A stretch of 64,000 nucleotides of DNA. It comes from Candidatus Poseidoniaceae archaeon (lineage in GTDB: Archaea; Thermoplasmatota; Poseidoniia; Poseidoniales; Poseidoniaceae). Location: assembly GCA_030747695.1 (NCBI GenBank), contig JASLKG010000007.1, positions 128,261 through 192,260 of the forward strand, written 5' to 3'. Made by a program: the position numbers and the translations under genes. Below the pieces are notes generated by a model. The model saw only the letters and a program-made list of their open reading frames with translations. It searched no databases and was not told where the DNA came from. Shown piece after piece: positions 7,464-20,200 of this stretch (the first letter of the stretch is position 1; each line of letters starts with the position of its first letter).

Positions 7464-9139
7464 TCCTCTGAATCAAGTTCTGCAGAATAATCCTTATCTT
7501 CTTCACTAGAATTTAGATTCTCCTTTTGCTTTACCACACGAGCAGCTGCAATAAAGAACACGATTCCGATAATAGATCCGATGACAAGCGGGAGGAATAG
7601 ATTAGCATCCCCGTCATCATCCCAAGGGTCCCATACAACTTCTCCTGTGGAAACAACAACTCCTCCTCCAACATCGATGCCATCGTATTGTACTGGTGTG
7701 TAAATTGAGCAATCAAGAGTTTTTGTCCCTTCAGTTGCTGTATCCCAATTAAGTGGAACTTCAATAGTTTCACCCGCTTGAATTTCTGTTGTTACAGTAA
7801 GTCCAATATTTGCATCTGTACCATTAGTTTTACACTCAAATTGGAATGCAGCACTATCAAAGCCGCTATTTTTTACAGTAGCTAATACCCCTAATCTTGT
7901 ATTGGCAGTTCCTGTGGAAGAACTTTCTTCAAGACTCATAAGTTCAAGATATGGAAGCGGCATTATTAGGTCAACATGGTTTGACTTATCCAATTCTCCG
8001 AAGTTGTATTCGTGTACAGCCCATGGCGTTTCAAGTACCAAACGTATGTTGGCATTTTCACTATGTAAATCACCATTGCCATCTTGCCATCTAATCATTC
8101 TGTCACGTTCAGATGACGCAATTTCTATTGTATTGTCACCTTTGTTTTCTGGTGAAAATGTTGAATTATCTGATAATGCAGATGTATCTCTACCATCATA
8201 CCCCATCCCGGTAATATAAGCTACAACATTGGAATTTTGTACTCCAATGGTTCTAGAAGATAGTATGTTAACCCAGTTATCAGTAGTTCCTCCAGTACCG
8301 CTAGAATTGATCCAAGAAATTGTGGCATCATCCCACACAATGACATCCTCATCACTAATGCCTCCCGATAGTGTACTATCTGTGACAATTAGCTGTCCGG
8401 TCACTTCAATCGGGCCAGTGCTGGACATTTCTGCCCCGTTTAGTGTACAATCTCCAGAACAGTGAATATTTGCACCAAGTATATTTCCAGTAACAGTCAT
8501 GCTTCCTTGAACATCTATTGTCCAATCATGATCTGCTATATTTGTTACAATTGAAGTTCCATTTCCCGAAAGTTGACTTGGCTCCCTTGTTTCAATAGGT
8601 GATGCATCGGGAGATATCTGAATACTTTCGATTGCGACAGTTTGGAACATATTATGTGATATATTTACAACCAAATTGTCAATGTCTAAATTGCCAGTCC
8701 AGTCGAATTCTTCTCCTGTCCATATCTGTGTTGAATTATTAATTTCAACAGTTATGTTGAAAATTATTTCCTCAGCAAAAATTATGCGAACAGTTCCTCC
8801 AGTGCCTAGTTGCCCAATTGGTATGCTTACATTAGCAGATTGATCAATTACTAATTTTGTATTAATAGTTGAATTAATACTCCCACTGATTATCAAATTT
8901 GAACCAGTTTCGACAATAATAGATGCGCCAGATTCAATATCATAGTCTCCACTTATTGTTAGTGTACTATTTTGTCCTACTACAGTACTACCTGTTATTG
9001 TTCCAGAACCACTCCACTCAGTATTTGTGTTTACATTTTCTGCAGTGATTGATTGAGCACTTATTGAACCGAGAAGCAGGACCATAATCAGCATTGATAT
9101 CCTTCGCATGAATAGTCGACATTTCCGATTAGTCATCAT
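7460..9139 (-). CDS. Exported beta-strand-repeat protein with C-terminal membrane anchor
   Basis: The 559-residue product has a signal peptide (RRISMLIMVLLLGSISAQSITA). A long beta-repeat region (about 40-340) follows, with short steps such as GSGTITGSTVVGQNSTLTIS, ASIIVETGSNLIISGSINS and SMTVTGNILGANIHCSGDCT, like a beta-solenoid. Next comes a beta-sandwich (about 400-500, CARDB-like), then one membrane helix (LFLPLVIGSIIGIVFFIAAARVV) and a charged tail. It is a wall- or membrane-anchored surface protein. The ATG pair at 9139/9136 has GGAAAAG upstream; the frame also opens at 9178, inside carS. The gene starts 18 nt after carS ends, so the two are probably co-transcribed. Confidence 0.7.
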   Translation of the reverse strand: MMTNRKCRLFMRRISMLIMVLLLGSISAQSITAENVNTNTEWSGSGTITGSTVVGQNSTLTISGDYDIESGASIIVETGSNLIISGSINSTINTKLVIDQSANVSIPIGQLGTGGTVRIIFAEEIIFNITVEINNSTQIWTGEEFDWTGNLDIDNLVVNISHNMFQTVAIESIQISPDASPIETREPSQLSGNGTSIVTNIADHDWTIDVQGSMTVTGNILGANIHCSGDCTLNGAEMSSTGPIEVTGQLIVTDSTLSGGISDEDVIVWDDATISWINSSGTGGTTDNWVNILSSRTIGVQNSNVVAYITGMGYDGRDTSALSDNSTFSPENKGDNTIEIASSERDRMIRWQDGNGDLHSENANIRLVLETPWAVHEYNFGELDKSNHVDLIMPLPYLELMSLEESSSTGTANTRLGVLATVKNSGFDSAAFQFECKTNGTDANIGLTVTTEIQAGETIEVPLNWDTATEGTKTLDCSIYTPVQYDGIDVGGGVVVSTGEVVWDPWDDDGDANLFLPLVIGSIIGIVFFIAAARVVKQKENLNSSEEDKDYSAELDSED

Positions 9140-9156
9140 CTTTTCCGGTAATTGTA

Positions 9157-9765
9157 CTAATATGGAACGTCCTTCCATCCAATTTTGTATCCAATCAGAT
9201 TGAATGTTCGGTGCAATATGGGAGTGATGACTAGCAGTAAGAATATGGGAACCAATAATTCTCTACTACCGTGTGCGGAATCAGTTAAGACTAATTGACC
9301 AAATGCGAATACAGATATTGCAAATGGTAGTGTATCAAGTAGAGGTGCTTTGCTTGAAACATCACCTTCCCTCTTCATGCCACTACGGCGTTTGAAATAT
9401 GATCCTGTTGAATCTCCAATTAGGCTTGTTAGGCCTAGAAATGTTCCTAATAAAAATGCACTAGAAAGCCACCCTTGATTTCCCTCGATAGGGGATATTA
9501 TGAATCCAGTTTCGGGAATATATGTCATAAGCACACATAAGATACCACTCGTCAATGAACCTCCAATTAAACCGTTCCAAGTCTTCCCATCTCCAAGTAA
9601 TCTATTGCCATCTTTGTGAATACGCCCTCCATCTATTGGCCATGGGCCAAACCCTGTTTTTGGAAACCATTTACCCCACATCATGGCAAATGTATTCACA
9701 AGGAAACCAGGGAGATAAATCCAAAGCGTAAATAGCATCATTTCAAACGTATTTCCCTCGTACAT
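9157..9765 (-). CDS. carS: CDP-archaeol synthase
   Basis: CarS transfers CMP from CTP to digeranylgeranylglyceryl phosphate, giving CDP-archaeol, the activated precursor of archaeal polar lipids. The 202-residue protein is an integral membrane enzyme of the DUF46/CDP-alcohol-synthase family. Visible hallmarks are PGFLVNTFAMMWGKWFPKTG, then PWPIDGGRIHKDGNRLLGDGKTWNGLIGG, and later SLIGDSTGSYFKRRSGMKREGD, SKAPLLDTLPF. The frame is open to 9900, but that part is antisense to purD. The ATG at 9765 has AGGGG upstream and gives a normal N-terminus. It is divergent from purD with an 87-nt gap. Confidence 0.88.
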   Translation of the reverse strand: MYEGNTFEMMLFTLWIYLPGFLVNTFAMMWGKWFPKTGFGPWPIDGGRIHKDGNRLLGDGKTWNGLIGGSLTSGILCVLMTYIPETGFIISPIEGNQGWLSSAFLLGTFLGLTSLIGDSTGSYFKRRSGMKREGDVSSKAPLLDTLPFAISVFAFGQLVLTDSAHGSRELLVPIFLLLVITPILHRTFNLIGYKIGWKDVPY

Positions 9766-9852
9766 AATCCCCTGTAGGACTATTAGGCCCTTGAATACAG
9801 TGGCTTCAAGTTTGTCGATGATTATATTTGACGTCTCCAACAGCGGAGCCAC

Positions 9853-11103
9853 ATGACCGGTAAGTCCGTATTGGTTGTTGGAGGCGGCGGGAGAGAACAT
9901 TCTTTGTGTTTAGGACTATCTAGGAGTGCCTCAATAAGCGAGATTCACTGTGCACCTGGGAATGCTGGTACGCAAGAAATTGCAACAAATCATTCCTTTA
10001 GTGCAGCGGAAGATCTAGTTCATCTAGCGTTTCAATTGGGTGTCGATTTTGTAGTAGTTGGTCCCGAGGCGCCACTTTGTGACGGACTTGCTGATAATTT
10101 GGCCAAAATGGAAATACCCTGTTTCGGCCCAGTTTCTTATCTAGCTCGATTAGAAGGTAGTAAATTACATGCAAAACAAATAATGAAATCAAACGGTATA
10201 CCGACTGCCGACTTTCATGTCTTAGATGCTGATAGTGATATTGATGCAGCATTAGATGATTTTTCAACGAACCCATGGGTGGTAAAGCGCGATGTTTTGG
10301 CTGGAGGAAAAGGGGTAGTAGTCACGAAAAACCGTCAAGAAGCAAAAGATTTCATTCTGACCTCAATTGCTACAGATGGGCAAGTACTTTTGGAAGATTT
10401 TTTGCCAGGAGAAGAGGCAAGTATGCTTGTAATAATGGATGCCTCTGGTTATGTATGCATGCCTGCAAGTCAAGACCACAAGAGAGAATTTGAAGGAGAC
10501 AAAGGCCGTAATACTGGAGGTATGGGTGCATATGCACCTGCACCTGTCTATACTAATGAAGTACAAGAAAAGACAATTCAGCAAATCGTTGAGCCAATGT
10601 TCAAAGCTCTTTCTACAGGTAAAGTACCGTATCGCGGTGTATTATATGTCGGATTGATGATTGATTCCAATAACGATCCTTATGTTGTGGAATTTAATGT
10701 CAGATTTGGAGATCCAGAGTGTCAAATAACTATTCCACTAATCAGTAGTGATTTGGGTGACTTATTATTCGCAGCAGCCACAGATTCATTGGAATCAATT
10801 AGGGTAGATTTTCATGATAAACATGCATTGACAGTAGTACTAGCTGCCGAAGGTTATCCCGGACCAGTTGAGAAAGGTCGAATCATCTCAGGAGTAGCAA
10901 TGCCAAGTGATGAATCATGGGTAAATCATGCTGGCACTATGATGCAGAATGGCAATCTTGTCTCAAATGGAGGAAGGGTTCTTTCTTGTACCGGAATTGG
11001 TGACAATCTAGAAGATGCTGCTACCAAGGCTTACGCCTTGGTGAATCAGATTTCTCTTTCCGGCTCACACTACCGAAGTGACATTGGCCACAGGGCCCTT
11101 TAA
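9853..11103 (+). CDS. purD: Phosphoribosylamine-glycine ligase (GAR synthetase)
   Basis: PurD joins phosphoribosylamine and glycine with ATP, the second step of de novo purine synthesis in the cytosol. The full-length 416-residue protein shows the N-terminal nucleotide-fold start VLVVGGGGREHSL (residues 6-18), VVVGPEAPLCDGLAD, and the ATP-grasp domain with WVVKRDVLAGGKGVVV. It continues with DHKREFEGDKGRNTGGMGAYAP and YVVEFNVRFGDPECQ, the metal- and phosphate-binding loop, and the C-terminal LTVVLAAEGYPG segment. GGAG lies 5 nt before the ATG. No other pur gene is near. Confidence 0.96.
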   Translation: MTGKSVLVVGGGGREHSLCLGLSRSASISEIHCAPGNAGTQEIATNHSFSAAEDLVHLAFQLGVDFVVVGPEAPLCDGLADNLAKMEIPCFGPVSYLARLEGSKLHAKQIMKSNGIPTADFHVLDADSDIDAALDDFSTNPWVVKRDVLAGGKGVVVTKNRQEAKDFILTSIATDGQVLLEDFLPGEEASMLVIMDASGYVCMPASQDHKREFEGDKGRNTGGMGAYAPAPVYTNEVQEKTIQQIVEPMFKALSTGKVPYRGVLYVGLMIDSNNDPYVVEFNVRFGDPECQITIPLISSDLGDLLFAAATDSLESIRVDFHDKHALTVVLAAEGYPGPVEKGRIISGVAMPSDESWVNHAGTMMQNGNLVSNGGRVLSCTGIGDNLEDAATKAYALVNQISLSGSHYRSDIGHRAL

Positions 11104-11257
11104 CCATAGTTTCCAGTGCATCTTCGCAGTCACACGTTTTCGGGCGACGTCTCGGCATTTTGTTGTAATTCAGAGACGGAACCCCTAAAAAGAGACCCAA
11201 AGTGGCGAGGACGCTCTGAGCGTTATTGCTACAGGGTTAAATAATGAGGGAGAAAAA

Positions 11258-14200
11258 ATGTCGAATGAAAACGGCAACGTAAATGCAGTGCCAAATGCAA
11301 TGTTAGGGTGGCTTATTGCACCCCTTGCTGTGCTAGTTGCACTCTTAGCTGATCAAGTGCTATGTTATGGCCTTGAATTTGAAATGGATAAAATGACCCC
11401 ATTCGCAGTAACAATAATCGCTGCGGCATTGGGAATGGCGCCACGTGTGCTAAAAGACATGGAAATCATCAGCAACTCAGACAAGTCAATCTCCCTCGTC
11501 ACATTAGTGGCTGCACTGACCTTTTCTGAAATTGCTGCATGGCATACAGGATCAAATTTCCAAGGATTGTTATTCTTTGTAACAATGTTTGGTGGTCACG
11601 CATTAGATATCCGCGGTCGTCATGAATGGAATACAGTATTGATATTTTCAATAGTTGGAGTACATACAGCCATGTCGGCAGCGACTTATTTCGCTGAGAC
11701 ACAAACAGCAGAATATTTGTATGAAGGGCAGATAATTGAACGTATACAACGGTGGCAAGAAGGATTTGGATTTATTTTGTTCAATACTTTGACCACAATG
11801 ATAGTCCTTGGATTTTTCTTTGCAGTAAAATGTCGTGGTGTACTTACTCCAGGTAATGATAAGGGTTGGTTTGGATACATCAAACCCTTTGAGGGATATT
11901 GGAACAAAGCCACAATGCCATTGGATATCGCATTATTAGTTTGGGCAGCGTCTCACATGGCTGTACAATATTATTACAATACTCTAAGCGATGTTGATGT
12001 TTTGGGTATATGGGACCAAAGTGGGTATCATGGATATATTGGATTTTGGCCACCTGTGTTAACCGGTGTAGTTTCCTTAGTTTGCGCATGGATGTGCGCT
12101 GAACGTTGGTACACTCGAGCCAGCGTTCTTGGTTCAATGTGGATTTTGTATATTGTTTCTTCATTATATGAATCTGGCCATTGGTACTGGGAAAATTTGG
12201 ACTACTCACAAGCAGCATGGATCTGGTTTGGTATTACCTTCTTTATTGGTGTTGTAATCTATTGGTTCTCTACACACGAAAAATATGGAGGCTGGATGAT
12301 ACGTGATCTTCATCAGCCAAGCCAGGCACGTGTGTTTTGGTCAAACCATTGGGCTGGAATATTGACTTTCACTGCATTTTTGGTAGCATTGACAATTAGA
12401 GTTCAATGGTATCTTGTTCCATCTATGAATGCATCAGGCATTGATTCATGGGATCTGACAGGTGGTTCTGACCCTTGGTACATGAAGAGAGTCGTAGATT
12501 ATGTTTTGGCAGAGAATTCTCATTTGATATGGGATGCAGATAGAAATTACCCAGTCGGTGGTATCAATCCAAGGCCACCAGTGTTTTCTTGGTCTATTGC
12601 TATTGGGGCAATGCTGCTTACAAGTTTAGGAGTTGAATCTGGAGATGCAGCTTGGTGGTCAATGCTTGCATTACCTGCAATTTATGGTGCATTAACAGTG
12701 TTCCCAATGGCTGGTATTGCAAAGGATAACTTCGGCAAAGGCGCAGGAGTCCTCGCAGCCTGGTTGATAGCATTCATGCCAACACATGTTCAAAAATCGA
12801 CATGGGGTTTGGCAGACCACGATTCGTATGTATTGCTATTCTTGACTACTGCATTTATGTTCTATCTTAGAGCAGTAAATGCAGGCGGAGATGAGCGTCT
12901 GTCTAGGACTACAAGCCCAACATTCTCAGGACTGCTATCAGCGATTTCTAAAGTCATGTCGGAGCGTAGATCAGCGGTATTGAATGCAATTGCTGCTGGT
13001 GTATTTTTCGGCATAGTAGCATTAGGTTGGAAAGGTTTCGTTTATGGTCCAGCAATTATATTTTTGGCATACTTCCTACAAGTTGCAATGAATATGTTCA
13101 GAAGAAAAGATAGTACAATATTATCAACATTGAATTTAGTCATGCTTGCGACTATTTTCATGATGGTTTTGCCTTTTTACGCACATCCACAATTGGATTT
13201 AGTTTTGGATGGAACCGGTCTACAACCGTTACTGTTTGTTGGTGGGTTTACACTTGCAATTACATGGATTACCACAGGGTTCCGTGATAAACCGTGGCTA
13301 CTTGTTCTTGGTTCACTCGTCGCATCTGGAGCAGTATTCTTTGGGATATTGTATGTTTTAAAGACATTAGAAATTTCGAATGCTTGGGATGTGTTGTTAA
13401 CAGGTTCAGGATATTTCACCAAGAACAAGATATTTACCACAATTGCTGAAGCCAGTGAGCCACCTCGTGGTCAACTGTTTGCTAGTTATGGACCAATTGT
13501 GTTTGTATTGGCAGTTGTAATGGGATTACTTGCGCTATATGATGGTATGTTCAAGAAAAATCAGCAAAACAGATTGGTATTAGGTATGTGGGTTATAGTA
13601 GCTGCATATATGGCCTGGAATGCAGGTCGATTCTTGTTTAACGCGGCACCTGCTATGGCTGTTATGGGTTCATGGGGTATTGTTGCAATATGGGGCGCTT
13701 CAGGTGCCTCAGGAATGGCTCGTAGTTGGAGGAAAATGGGCATAAGAACACCAGGTGAAAGAATTACTTCTGCTCGTAAAGCAATATGGAGAACACCTCA
13801 GTTCTCAGCAATTTTCCTTGTGTTAATCATGATTTTTAGCCAACATGCAACCTATGGTTTAGATGCAGGAATGCCTAGTTCCTCATCTGCTGAAGCCGAT
13901 TTGGATGAGACCATATATCATATAGTTCCTGATATATTGAGGTGGAATGACATAGGTTTCTCACTAATGGATGATGAACCTTATGACAATGAGCAGACAA
14001 GATGGTACTTGGGTTCATTTGGATCTGGATTTTCTAATTACGGTTGGAATCAAGCATTTGATTGGCTAGCGCATCAAGATACTGATGAGAGTTTTTCAGA
14101 TAGGCCGGCTTTTGTTTCATGGTGGGATTATGGTTTCCATGCTCTAACTGTAGGTGAGCATCCTACCGTATCCGATAACTTCCAGTCAGGTATTCCACCT

Positions 14201-17200
14201 TCGGGTAACATGCTTCTAGCGCGAAATCAAGATGATATAACTGCTATGTTTATTGCAAGATTATCTGAAGGCGACATAAAATATGCTGAAATGCACACTG
14301 GTGAATCTCACCTAACCCAATCATTTGTAGGGTCGTTGAATAATCACTTATCCCCGGAGCAAGTAGCCGAATTCGCACATATTGCAACTGATTTAACAAA
14401 ACAAGACGTCATTGACAATAGCTTTACAGTTATCAAAGTCAATATACAACCTCTTCAGAAAAATATTACTTTGGCAATGGGGCACCCAATTGTCGATGGT
14501 ATTCCTGATACAGGAGCACCCGAATTATATCGCGTGTATGACACACAAATAATAATTCCCTGTGAGCCTACTGATGATGATTTAGACATGTGTGATGGCG
14601 ACTCATTCCGATATCTAGATGATGCTGAAAAGATTTTTGAAAATAACATCGTCACAAGTTCAAACACTGAATATATAGACACTCATTACATCATAGGTGA
14701 TTATTGGTATACTTCAGATTTGGTTAATGAATTTGATTCAGTGGCTACAAAGATCCATCGTGCAAATTCTAGACTAGCTTTAATAACACAGTTATTGACT
14801 AACTCACTATCTAGTGAGGAACTGCATGATTTGTATGCAGATATCATTGGAAATGATGTTTACGCGATTCAGGATTTCGATGGTTCTTCTGGAGAGACCT
14901 TGACTAGGAATAATGAAATAAGGTACCTTGCTGTTGACAATCTATTATACCCGAGGGGAGGACTTTATTCTTCAGATTACAGCGGAGGTAAACCTACAGG
15001 TATTTTCCATGCTCCTGCTAAACTATCTGGACAAGATTTCGCAACCTTCATGCATGAATCATACATTACAATGAGGGGTACTTCAACTGTTGAAATGGAC
15101 GTAGACCAATTCAATGTAGAAATGCGTCAAGATGTCTTAAATCAACAGGCTGGTGCAACTACTGAACCTCTACAATTACAAGATGTTCGTATTGATCACC
15201 AAGCAGCATTCTTTGATACAATGCTTGCTAGAACATATGTTGGGTATGGTGCATCACACCTTGGTTTTTCTTCTAACGAACAACCAGGTCAGCACTTCCG
15301 TCAATCAGGAACTCCTGGTACAATGATGACTAATGCAATACCATTGCCTGGTGCAATGATGAATCACTTTGTAATTGCGAATTGGTATAACTCTGATGTA
15401 AACGTTAGTGGGAGTTTAGATGATGCTAATACTTTGGTGAAAGTTCTAAAATATTATCCAGGTATTGAAGTTGGTGGCAGTGTAGAAATGTCCGATGATG
15501 GACAACCACTACCAAATGTGAGAATTTTGATTGAGCGAGATGCGTTCTCTGGTGAAGATGCAGAGGACAATGATGCTATGACTTATTGGATTCCTATTGG
15601 ATTCACTGATGCTGATGAAAATGGGGAATGGTCATACACGGTTCCTGCTGGGCGCATAAGAGTAAGCGCTTATGCTGGTGTTTTCAATGACGTAGATGCA
15701 AAGAGTGAATTTAGAAACGGCAACTATGTTGAAGGTTTGAACGATATAGCAATTCCAACTAATGAGGATAGGCAAACAAATCTGATAACTCAATTATTAG
15801 GACAAGTGGCAAACATGACTTGGGTTGGTGAATCTACTAACAATATCACAGGAGCTCAGGCTGATCGTGAAGAGTCATTCACAGGTTCTTATGACATCAT
15901 TGTCGATACAAGTGGTGTTTCAGGTACAGTCACATGGACTGGACACGAATCATTTGATGGCCAAGCAATGGATGGCACTAATTTCATTCTACGTAACATA
16001 TGGTCAATGACTGAAAACTACACTGTTACAACAACAAGTGGTTCATTTACTACCGAACCAGGGGATTCGCGTACGATTCAAGGAACTGGTGAAGTAGCCT
16101 TTGATGGAAATGGAACATTTGATAGTCAAGGTGAAATTGCAATAGTTAAGGAATTTACTGGAACTTATACGCGTACAGTATTAGATGGTCGTTCATATAC
16201 TGCTAATGCAACTTGGACTGGAGCAGGTTCAATTGTTGCAACTTGGATTGATTATGACAATATGCCTGATTGTGCAATTGTCGATAATGAAACCCAGTTG
16301 CCTACATTTGAAGAAAATAATGAGACAATAACTCATGTGGCTTGTTTGACATCAGATACAGATACCTATCTTTTCTCTGGACAAATTAATGCTACAGGGA
16401 GAATGACAGCGGATGGAGTTGTCCAAGTTGTTAAGAGCCTTGATGGTGAAACCTTTGAAGGAGCAGGAGTGTTTGAAGGAGAAGGAATTGTCAATGGCAC
16501 AGGACTTTTCACCGGTGAAGGAACATTCACAGGTCCTATGGTAGAGCCAGGTTCATTTTACAAAACAGGATTAATGCCAGGTACATACAATATGATTGCA
16601 CAGTTACCTAACGGACGCGATGTATTATTGCCTAATCCAGTTGAAGTAGGAGTAACTGCAAGTTATGATTTAGACATGACAATGCCAGGTGCGATTTTCG
16701 AAGATATGCTAGTAAGTGATACTTTCACAAACGGGGATCCAACTCCATATGCAAACACAACCATAGAGGTTCTTGATGTATTACAAGACAATGTTACATT
16801 TGCAAATATTGTAACAGATTCGGAAGGTAATTTCACTTATGGGCCGATGCCTCCTGGAATGTATGTTTGGAGAGTTGATGTTGATGAAGATGGTTGGTAC
16901 GAGATAGAAGTTCCATTCGATGTTACAGATACTACCGAGAATGTCACATTGACTCTACCTGTTCCTACAAGATATGATCTGTCAGTCACATTAGACGCAG
17001 GGGCATCTGGATTATCTATGGCTAATCGCACATTAACCTTCACGAATTCAGTATCGACAGATCTTAATCCATATGTTGAAACTGCAACATCTGATGAAAA
17101 TGGTTCAATAGATATAGAATTAGATATTGGTGAATGGGTTATTTCCGATGAATCCGATGAAAATTATGTATTGTGGTCAGAAGTGGAAATTGTAGACTCT

Positions 17201-20200
17201 GATTTGAATATGAATTTAGAATATGGAATTTCTGTTTGGATAAATGGTACAGTTTGGTCATTTGACGAATCATTGCTCACATTACCTGAATATGATAGCC
17301 CACTTGATATTCCAAGTGAATTCGTAGAGCCAGCTACCTCAGTAACTGTAGAAGCACGCTCAGGTTCTATACTAATCGAAAGTTTTGCAACTGATGGTAA
17401 TTATTCTCTAAGGTTACCTGCAGGAAAAGAATTCCATGTCACAGTAGACTCTTTCTTAGGTGGCGGTAATGTACTTGCAGCTGGAATGTTTGTTGAAAAT
17501 GCATCTGAAGTTGTAGATACAGATCTATACTTGACAACTACAAACATGGTCCAAGGAATGATGTGGTTGCGTGATGCGCCAGTAAATAGCACAGGAATCA
17601 GATGGGAATCAGGAGTTCCTGGTGCAGAAGACGTGATGATAATTGCTACTGATGAAACAGGACTACAATGGCAGAAAGAACTCGACACTGATGGTAATTT
17701 CCTTCTACAATTGACAGATGGTAATTGGACTCTAAGTGTTAGCAATGAATTGATGAATGTCTCTGAGATTGAAGTTAATGCAACTGATTTCTCTGGTCTT
17801 GTTGATATGGTTGCTAAACCGGATCCTATCACCACGACATTCCATGTATTCATAGATGTAAATGATGACCAATCTTGGGAGAATGGTACAGCAGTATCGC
17901 CTGAGTTTTCACTACAGGCCCAAGACGACTTCGCAATTACTGTGAACGTTACTTCTGATATGTATGACAACATCACAGGTGAATTGGTAATTGATTTGGA
18001 GATTGGAGAATATCTTGTTGTAATGTCACCAGATGATCCTTCAGATGAAAACGCATCTGCTTATCACAGATATCTCGATGGCGCTCCACAAATGATACTT
18101 GGTTTATCTGAAAGTGGAGAACCAGTTAAATTAATCATTAAACCTGAATATTTGACCAGTGGTTCTGTAACTATGTATGATATGACACCTATGGATAATT
18201 CAACTGTATGGCTAAGAACGACAGATGGAATTGATTTCTTCCCTCTTACCACAGATGAGAACGGTAGTTTCAGTGATTATGTTCCAGCAGGAGAATACTA
18301 TGTTGACATAAATCCGTATCAAACTGACAGTAACACTACTGAGATATTCCGAGGCACATTATTGGTGTCCGGGGCTAACCAGGATATTTCGTGGACAACC
18401 GAGCCAGTATTGTCAGTGGAACTACATCTCGAAGAAGGATTAGTAGGAACTAATGTGGCTGCAACGCGTGTTACCGCAATAAGTTTGGACGGCCTTGGAA
18501 ATATTAGTTTAGGACCTTCAGATAATAGTGGAAATATTAGTGAGCAACTAATGCCAGGAAATTGGACACTATCTGTCAACAGAACTGAAAACCTTGAACG
18601 ATGGTTCTTAGATGAAGGAATTCATAATTCAACTAATGAGGTTGAAAATGGAACATGGACTTCAGAACTAGTTCTAGATAAATTTGTACTTGTTGGAGGT
18701 AAAATCTTCTGGGATCTTAATGATGATGACATACCCGGTGTTTCAGAAGGTGTTGAAGGAGTCAATGTGTCGATAACTGGTGCGAATTTAGATGAAAATT
18801 TGCTTACAGATGAAAATGGTGTTTGGGATTTGTTTGTGCCAATCCGTGATAACTATACTGTCACAGTATCAAAGACAGGATTCGACACAGTAACATATGA
18901 CGATGGAAGCGGATTCTATCCTGTAAACGATACACATGAGAGCCGAGATTTAGAAATCACAGCTGGTATGGTTGCAGTTGGCGGTAATGTCACCGATAAG
19001 ATAGGCGACATTGAAAGGCTAGAAAATGCAACGATCACACTTTATCCGGCTTCAGGAATAATTCGTGAACCTGTTATAGTAAATACAACATCAATTTCGA
19101 ATGGCGTGTTAACTTGGAATGCACAAGTACAGCCTGGTAATTGGATTGTGATTGCAGAGGATTCGAGAGCAAACGATGATGGTGCTGCAATTGCTGTACG
19201 GTTGCTAGAAGCATCTGTTCAAGAAGGTGCAACAATCGATATGGAGATGTCATTAGGAGGCCGATTAATTGTATCTACAACGTGGACTACATGGGATGGT
19301 CAAGTGATGAATACTTCTGCTGTTGAAGGACAGGATGTTGAAGTTGAGATAGATCTTGGTGATGGGCGCAAGTGGTACGTTACTGTTGATGAGGCTGGCC
19401 AATTGGATTTGAATTTGCCAGATGGCGAAGTAGATCTGGATTCAGAATTTACAACTATACAGCACAGTTTGTCACTAGAAATGGAGTATAATGCTGGTCT
19501 TCACGTTGATGTAATGCAGGCAACTACTTTGGCAACAGAGTTGAATTATAACCGTAGAGTTAATTCTGATCTTATTGTGAATATATCTTCAGTAAATATT
19601 GGATCAGAATCTGTAACAGGCGATTTGGATAACTTGACAGCTGTTGAGAAGAATGATCTGTATGAGTTAATTGAGTTAACCCTTAATGTAGCATATGAAG
19701 GTACTGAGATTAATGACATATTTACTGTAACTGGAGAAGTAGGTGTCGCACAAGATTCAGCTGATTGGGTTGTTGAATTCAAGAATGAAACAGGCCAATG
19801 GGTATCTGAGATGGAAATGAATTTAGGAATTGGTGACGATGATAGTAATCAAATCAATCTTGTTGATGATATAGAGGTTAGAATTACATTACCTCCAACG
19901 AATACAACACAAACATATGATGATGGTCACATCATCAATGTAAGATTCACTTCAGATACAGGAGGCATGACCGAGCAAAGTCTTAGGGTACATGTTCCGC
20001 AACAGTACAATATTTCAATTTCAGAGTTAGATGATAGAGTTGGAGTTGCAGATGGTGGCGAAAAGTTAGTCACAATAGTTGTGGCTAATGGTGGAAATGG
20101 CGATGATACAGTTGGAATAAGTGCAGAGCTTGATTCCGATTGCGATGATGCTGGTTGGGATGTAACGCCAGAGATTTCAAACATAACTATCGCAGCAGGA

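Noticed and set aside
9766-9900. Longer start for carS
   Set aside because: It would overlap the start of purD antisense and precede a normal CarS N-terminus with a good ribosome-binding site at 9765.
17401-17976. 191-codon open frame antisense to aglB
   Set aside because: It lies wholly within the aglB ectodomain frame, has no ribosome-binding site or recognisable domain, and its composition mirrors the complementary codons of the real gene.
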